A DNA stretch of 64,000 nt from Salegentibacter sp. (lineage in GTDB: Bacteria > Bacteroidota > Bacteroidia > Flavobacteriales > Flavobacteriaceae), in assembly GCA_017795085.1 (NCBI GenBank), contig CP051246.1, forward strand, positions 4,466,514 to 4,530,513. Reading direction: 5' to 3'. Below the pieces are notes generated by a model, which saw only the letters and a program-made list of their open reading frames with translations, did no database searches and had not been told where the DNA came from. Both the position numbers and the translations under genes were made by a program. Shown here piece after piece: positions 61,361-64,000 of this stretch (position 1 is its first letter; the number at the start of each line of letters is the position of its first letter).

Positions 61361-62123
61361 AAATCCGGTAATTTTTTATCGGGTAATTGAATTTTCTACC
61401 GGTGGCCGAGGGGGTAATGCCATAATTGGCCTTACTGCAAAATATAAATGGAGTGATAAGCTTAATTTTTACGGACAGTGGATTATTGATGAATTTTCAA
61501 CTTCGGACGTGTTTGGCGGACAAAAAGCTGGAAGAATAAGTTGGGTTATCAATTAGGGATAAAGGCCTTTGATGTATTTTCAGTAGAAAACCTTTTTTTT
61601 CAAGCAGAATATAACCAAATTCGGCCCTATACGTATTCCCATAATAATGCGGTATTAAATTATGGGCATAATAATCAATCTATGGCTCACTTATGGGGGC
61701 GAATTTTCGTGAACTTTTGGTCATTGCGCGTTATAAAAAAGACCGCTGGTACGGGCATGTAAAATTGATTTATGGAAAACGGGGCTTTAATTTTAATGAA
61801 ACTATAGATATGGATAATTATGGTGGCGATATATATCAAAGTGAGCAGGAACGCCCTTTAGAGACCGGGGTTGAAATTGGTCAGGGGAATACTACAAATT
61901 CTTTTTATGGGGAAACCGAAGCTGGTTATATTGTAAACCCTGCTACTAATTTAAAACTGTATGCCAGTTTTATTTATCGTGATTTTAAACCCGATGTGGA
62001 AACCGTGCCACATTTTGAAAATTCAACCACCTGGATCAATTTTGGGTTGAGGACAGATATTTTTAATTGGTACTATGATTATTAGAGATGCTATAGCTCT
62101 TGAAAATTAACATTTTTCCGCCC

Positions 62124-62153
62124 TTGCCAAAACCTAATTAAGGAGTATCTTTG
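62124..62153 (+). promoter_or_regulatory. cyoE promoter
   Basis: TTG (62124-62126), 19-bp spacer, TATCTTTG (62146-62153): exact consensus spacing. Transcription would start near 62159, before the TTG start at 62176. Confidence 0.8.
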
Positions 62154-62175
62154 CGCCAATTTAAAAACCCATTTT

Positions 62176-63078
62176 TTGAGTAGCTCCGGCGTACATAAGC
62201 CTTCCACATCAATCATAACAGACTTTAAGGAAATCACCAAATTGCGCCTGGCCGTAAGCGTGGTTTTCTCTTCGGTGGCGGGTTATTTTTTAGGGGCAGA
62301 TACGGTTGATTTTGTAATAGTCTTACTTTTGGCTATTGGGGGGTATTTTATGGTTGGCGCTTCTAATGCCTATAACCAAATTATAGAAAAAGATTTAGAT
62401 GCGTTGATGGACCGCACTAAAAACCGTCCTATTCCCGCCGGGCGTATGTCGGTAACCACCGCATTTGTTATTGCCAGTGTTTTTACTATTTTAGGACTTA
62501 TAGTCTTGTATATAATTAATCCTCGAACGGCCATGTTTGGGGCGCTGAGCATTTTTCTTTATGTAAGTATTTATACGCCTTTAAAAACTAAAACCCCACT
62601 TTCGGTATTTGTGGGGGCATTTCCGGGGGCTATTCCGTTTATGTTAGGTTGGGTAGCGGCTACAGGAGAATTCAGTATAGAACCGGGAACTTTATTTATG
62701 ATCCAGTTTTTTTGGCAATTTCCGCATTTTTGGGCCATTGGCTGGTGGTTGTTTGACGATTATAAAAAAGGAGGTTTTTTTATGTTGCCTACGGGAAAAC
62801 GCGACCGTGGCACAGCTATTCAGGTAATTTTATATACGGTGTGGACAATCTTAGTATCGCTTATCCCGGCTTTTGGGGTTACCGGAAAACTTTTTTTAAG
62901 TCCGTTTGCAGCCGGACTTATTTTATTGCTGGGCTTGGGAATGTTGTATTTTGCAATAAAACTTTATAGGGAAAAATCGGCTTATGCTGCTAAAAAATTA
63001 ATGTTTGCAAGTGTTTCTTATATCACCTTGCTACAAATAATATATGTTCTGGATAAATTTATAAGACAATGGATTTAA
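62176..63078 (+). CDS. cyoE: heme O synthase (protoheme IX farnesyltransferase)
   Basis: A 300-residue UbiA-type prenyltransferase with about nine TM helices and a TTG start (MSSSGVHKPSTS). The first Asp-rich motif is NAYNQIIEKDLDALMDRTKNRPIPAGRM, and the later one is around WWLFDDYKKGGFFMLP. It farnesylates heme b to heme O, the precursor of heme A for the cox oxidase encoded at 38-41 kb. The end overlaps the oxidase subunit III gene by 10 bp. Confidence 0.96.
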   Translation: MSSSGVHKPSTSIITDFKEITKLRLAVSVVFSSVAGYFLGADTVDFVIVLLLAIGGYFMVGASNAYNQIIEKDLDALMDRTKNRPIPAGRMSVTTAFVIASVFTILGLIVLYIINPRTAMFGALSIFLYVSIYTPLKTKTPLSVFVGAFPGAIPFMLGWVAATGEFSIEPGTLFMIQFFWQFPHFWAIGWWLFDDYKKGGFFMLPTGKRDRGTAIQVILYTVWTILVSLIPAFGVTGKLFLSPFAAGLILLLGLGMLYFAIKLYREKSAYAAKKLMFASVSYITLLQIIYVLDKFIRQWI

Positions 63079-63650
63079 CAAAAGGCTCTGATCAACATAA
63101 AATTGGCAGGGCAAAAAAAATGATGCTCTGGTTTGGGATGGTGAGTATGACGATGACTTTCGCCGGGCTTACCAGTGCCTATGTGGTGAGTAAAACACGC
63201 CCCGATTGGTTGGATGATCTGGTGTTTCCCAATGCTTTTATTTGGAGTACAGTGGCTATTGTAGCTAGTAGCATAACATTTATTCTTGCTAAAAAAAGCA
63301 TTTTGGCCTCAAGGCGAAAAAATGCCACAGCTTTTTTGATAGGTACCTTGGTTTTGGCATTGCTGTTTGGAGCTCTGCAATTTCAGGGTTTTTATGATAT
63401 TATTTCACAGGGCTTCTATTTTACGGGAAGTGAAAGCAGTATTACCGCCACCTTTATTTATATTTTGGTGGCCGTTCACCTTGCCCATTTGGCGGGAGGT
63501 TTAATTGTTTTGCTTGTGGTAATTTATAATCATTTTAAACAGCGCTATAAAAAAGGTCAAATGCTTGGATTTGAGCTCGCTGCAACTTACTGGCACTTTG
63601 TAGATGTGTTGTGGGTATTTCTGTTTTTGTTTTTATATTTCTTTAGATAA
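63069..63650 (+). CDS. cytochrome c oxidase subunit III, first copy
   Basis: A 193-residue subunit III with five TM helices (about 18-40, 54-74, 86-106, 127-150, 165-190) and the family segments MMLWFGMVSMTMTFAGLTSAYVV, FYFTGSESSITATFIYILVAVHLAHLAGG and the terminal YWHFVDVLWVFLFLFLYF. It overlaps cyoE by 10 bp. A second subunit III gene follows after 50 bp; flavobacteria often carry two. Confidence 0.94.
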   Translation: MDLTKGSDQHKIGRAKKMMLWFGMVSMTMTFAGLTSAYVVSKTRPDWLDDLVFPNAFIWSTVAIVASSITFILAKKSILASRRKNATAFLIGTLVLALLFGALQFQGFYDIISQGFYFTGSESSITATFIYILVAVHLAHLAGGLIVLLVVIYNHFKQRYKKGQMLGFELAATYWHFVDVLWVFLFLFLYFFR

Positions 63651-63660
63651 TTAATTTGCG

Positions 63661-63668
63661 TATTTTTG
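63661..63668 (+). promoter_or_regulatory. promoter -7 element of second subunit III gene
   Basis: TATTTTTG matches TAnnTTTG, 32 bp before the ATG at 63701. The -33 site is weak. Confidence 0.45.
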
Positions 63669-63700
63669 CGCAATAGTTAAAAAATTAATACTACTCTTCT

Positions 63701-64000
63701 ATGGAAGCTACTGTTGTTAGAACAGGCACCGAAGGTAAAACCTGGGGCGGTGGTAACGACCCTTTAAAAGCTAGCTATGGTAAAATGATGATGTGGTTTT
63801 TCATCGTTTCCGATGCGCTTACATTCTCAGGTTTTCTTGCAGCTTACGGTTTCTCACGTTTTAAATTTATTGAGTCCTGGCCAATTGCCGATGAGGTTTT
63901 TAATCACTTTCCGTTTTTACACGGTGTAGATGCTCCAATGTATTATGTAGCTTTAATGACCTTTATCCTTATTTTCTCTTCTGTAACTATGGTGTTGGCA
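63701..64000 (+). CDS. cytochrome c oxidase subunit III, second copy, 3'-truncated by window edge
   Basis: The frame is open from ATG 63701 to the end of the window, giving 100 residues: MEATVVRTGTEGKTWGGGND, then a first TM with MMMWFFIVSDALTFSGFLAAYG, a periplasmic loop (FNHFPFLHGVDAPMY) and the beginning of the second TM (YVALMTFILIFSSVTMVLA). The MMWFFI.SDALTF wording is that of heme-copper oxidase subunit III. It lies 50 bp after the first copy and has its own -7 element. Confidence 0.9.
   Translation, partial: MEATVVRTGTEGKTWGGGNDPLKASYGKMMMWFFIVSDALTFSGFLAAYGFSRFKFIESWPIADEVFNHFPFLHGVDAPMYYVALMTFILIFSSVTMVLA

Larger units (their letters stand above)
58637..62085 (+). pseudogene. decayed outer-membrane surface protein gene (TonB-like N domain plus Wzi/capsule-assembly-like barrel; probable remB-type)
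   Basis: Joining the frames gives one protein of about 700 residues: signal peptide (ending CSQAQN), a TonB-C-like segment (YPCFPECEGINYDGQVNCF…), then a long beta-barrel part (SSWLGRKLWNEHLIQ; IYESQGRFAEYYNRYAESI; FGHGKNFIGDGYRSLLMSD; ARYKKDRWYGHVKLIYGKRG) resembling Wzi-type capsule proteins. Lesions: frameshift near 58892, in-frame TAA at 59101, frameshifts near 59210, 59436 (T run) and 59616, a 10-bp tandem duplication at 59927-59946, an IS4-family insertion at 60051-61360, and single-base losses in an A run (61522-61526) and a G run (61695-61699). Position after sprA-gcvH-vanZ-tonB fits RemB of Flavobacterium johnsoniae as I remember it. Confidence 0.85.

Noticed and set aside
58637..62085. 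Sequencing error as the cause of the broken frames
   Set aside because: Three of six frameshifts are in short homopolymers, which leaves some doubt, but a 10-bp duplication, a nonsense codon and an IS insertion cannot be base-calling errors, and neighbouring long genes are intact.
1..64000. CRISPR arrays, tRNA or rRNA genes, prophage or defence islands
   Set aside because: No regularly spaced repeats, tRNA cloverleaf signatures, rRNA sequence, integrase or phage genes were found on either strand. The only mobile DNA is the two insertion sequences.

Overview
The window is a chromosomal segment of a Flavobacteriaceae bacterium (phylum Bacteroidota). The evidence is a full-length SprA of the type IX secretion/gliding machinery, an alternative complex III (ActABCDEF) operon running into a cytochrome c oxidase, DUF3098-uppP-truB gene order, low G+C, almost no Shine-Dalgarno sites, and repeated use of the Bacteroidota promoter form TTG-N19/20-TAnnTTTG. 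Protein wording recalls the Gramella/Salegentibacter/Zunongwangia group, but the genus cannot be fixed from sequence reading alone. Most of the window is core genome.

Layout. 1-3.6 kb: a 5'-truncated DUF4301 gene, an ArfB-like hydrolase whose GGQ motif reads GEQ, and two paralogous secreted PepSY-like proteins in loose, repeat-bearing intergenic DNA. 3.7-7.5 kb: a sigma-54 response regulator convergent with a hybrid sensor kinase. 7.5-10.1 kb: a TPP riboswitch with a visible terminator in front of a TonB-dependent receptor. 10.2-15.9 kb: a lipoprotein with a degenerate Rieske-like motif, greA with a leader hairpin, HIT protein, thioesterase, histidine kinase, flavin reductase, DUF3127, aat, lipoprotein. 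15.9-20.3 kb: a compact minus-strand run (DUF3098, uppP, truB, TonB-like, tag, two envelope proteins). 20.4-24 kb: small hypotheticals, an AsmA-like protein, a universal stress protein. 24-28.5 kb: rimP-nusA-infB behind an attenuator-like leader. 29.2-41.1 kb: actABCDEF-coxBA, the respiratory core. 41.2-49.8 kb: ruvB, a DUF4242 gene relic, queG, an ECF sigma factor with an overlapping membrane protein, an IS982-family element, hemolysin III, maeB, ruvA. 49.8-62.1 kb: sprA, gcvH, vanZ-like, tonB, then a wrecked outer-membrane protein gene that appears to be the RemB/Wzi-like member of the sprA locus. It carries six single-base frameshifts, one nonsense codon, a 10-bp tandem duplication and an IS4-family insertion. 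62.2 kb to the end: heme O synthase and two tandem oxidase subunit III genes, the second cut by the window edge.

How the genes connect. ActABCDEF oxidises menaquinol and passes electrons to the cox oxidase. CyoE at the far end supplies heme O, the precursor of the oxidase heme A, and the subunit III genes there complete the enzyme. SprA and the TonB proteins serve the outer membrane and surface, but the surface-protein gene next to them is dead. I found no CRISPR array, tRNA, rRNA, prophage or obvious undescribed defence system. The strongest unusual signals are the terminator-like hairpins between promoter and start codon of two transcription-factor loci (greA and rimP-nusA-infB), the GEQ ArfB, the His-less Rieske-like lipoprotein, the helix-hairpin-helix tail on ActC, and the decayed surface-protein gene.
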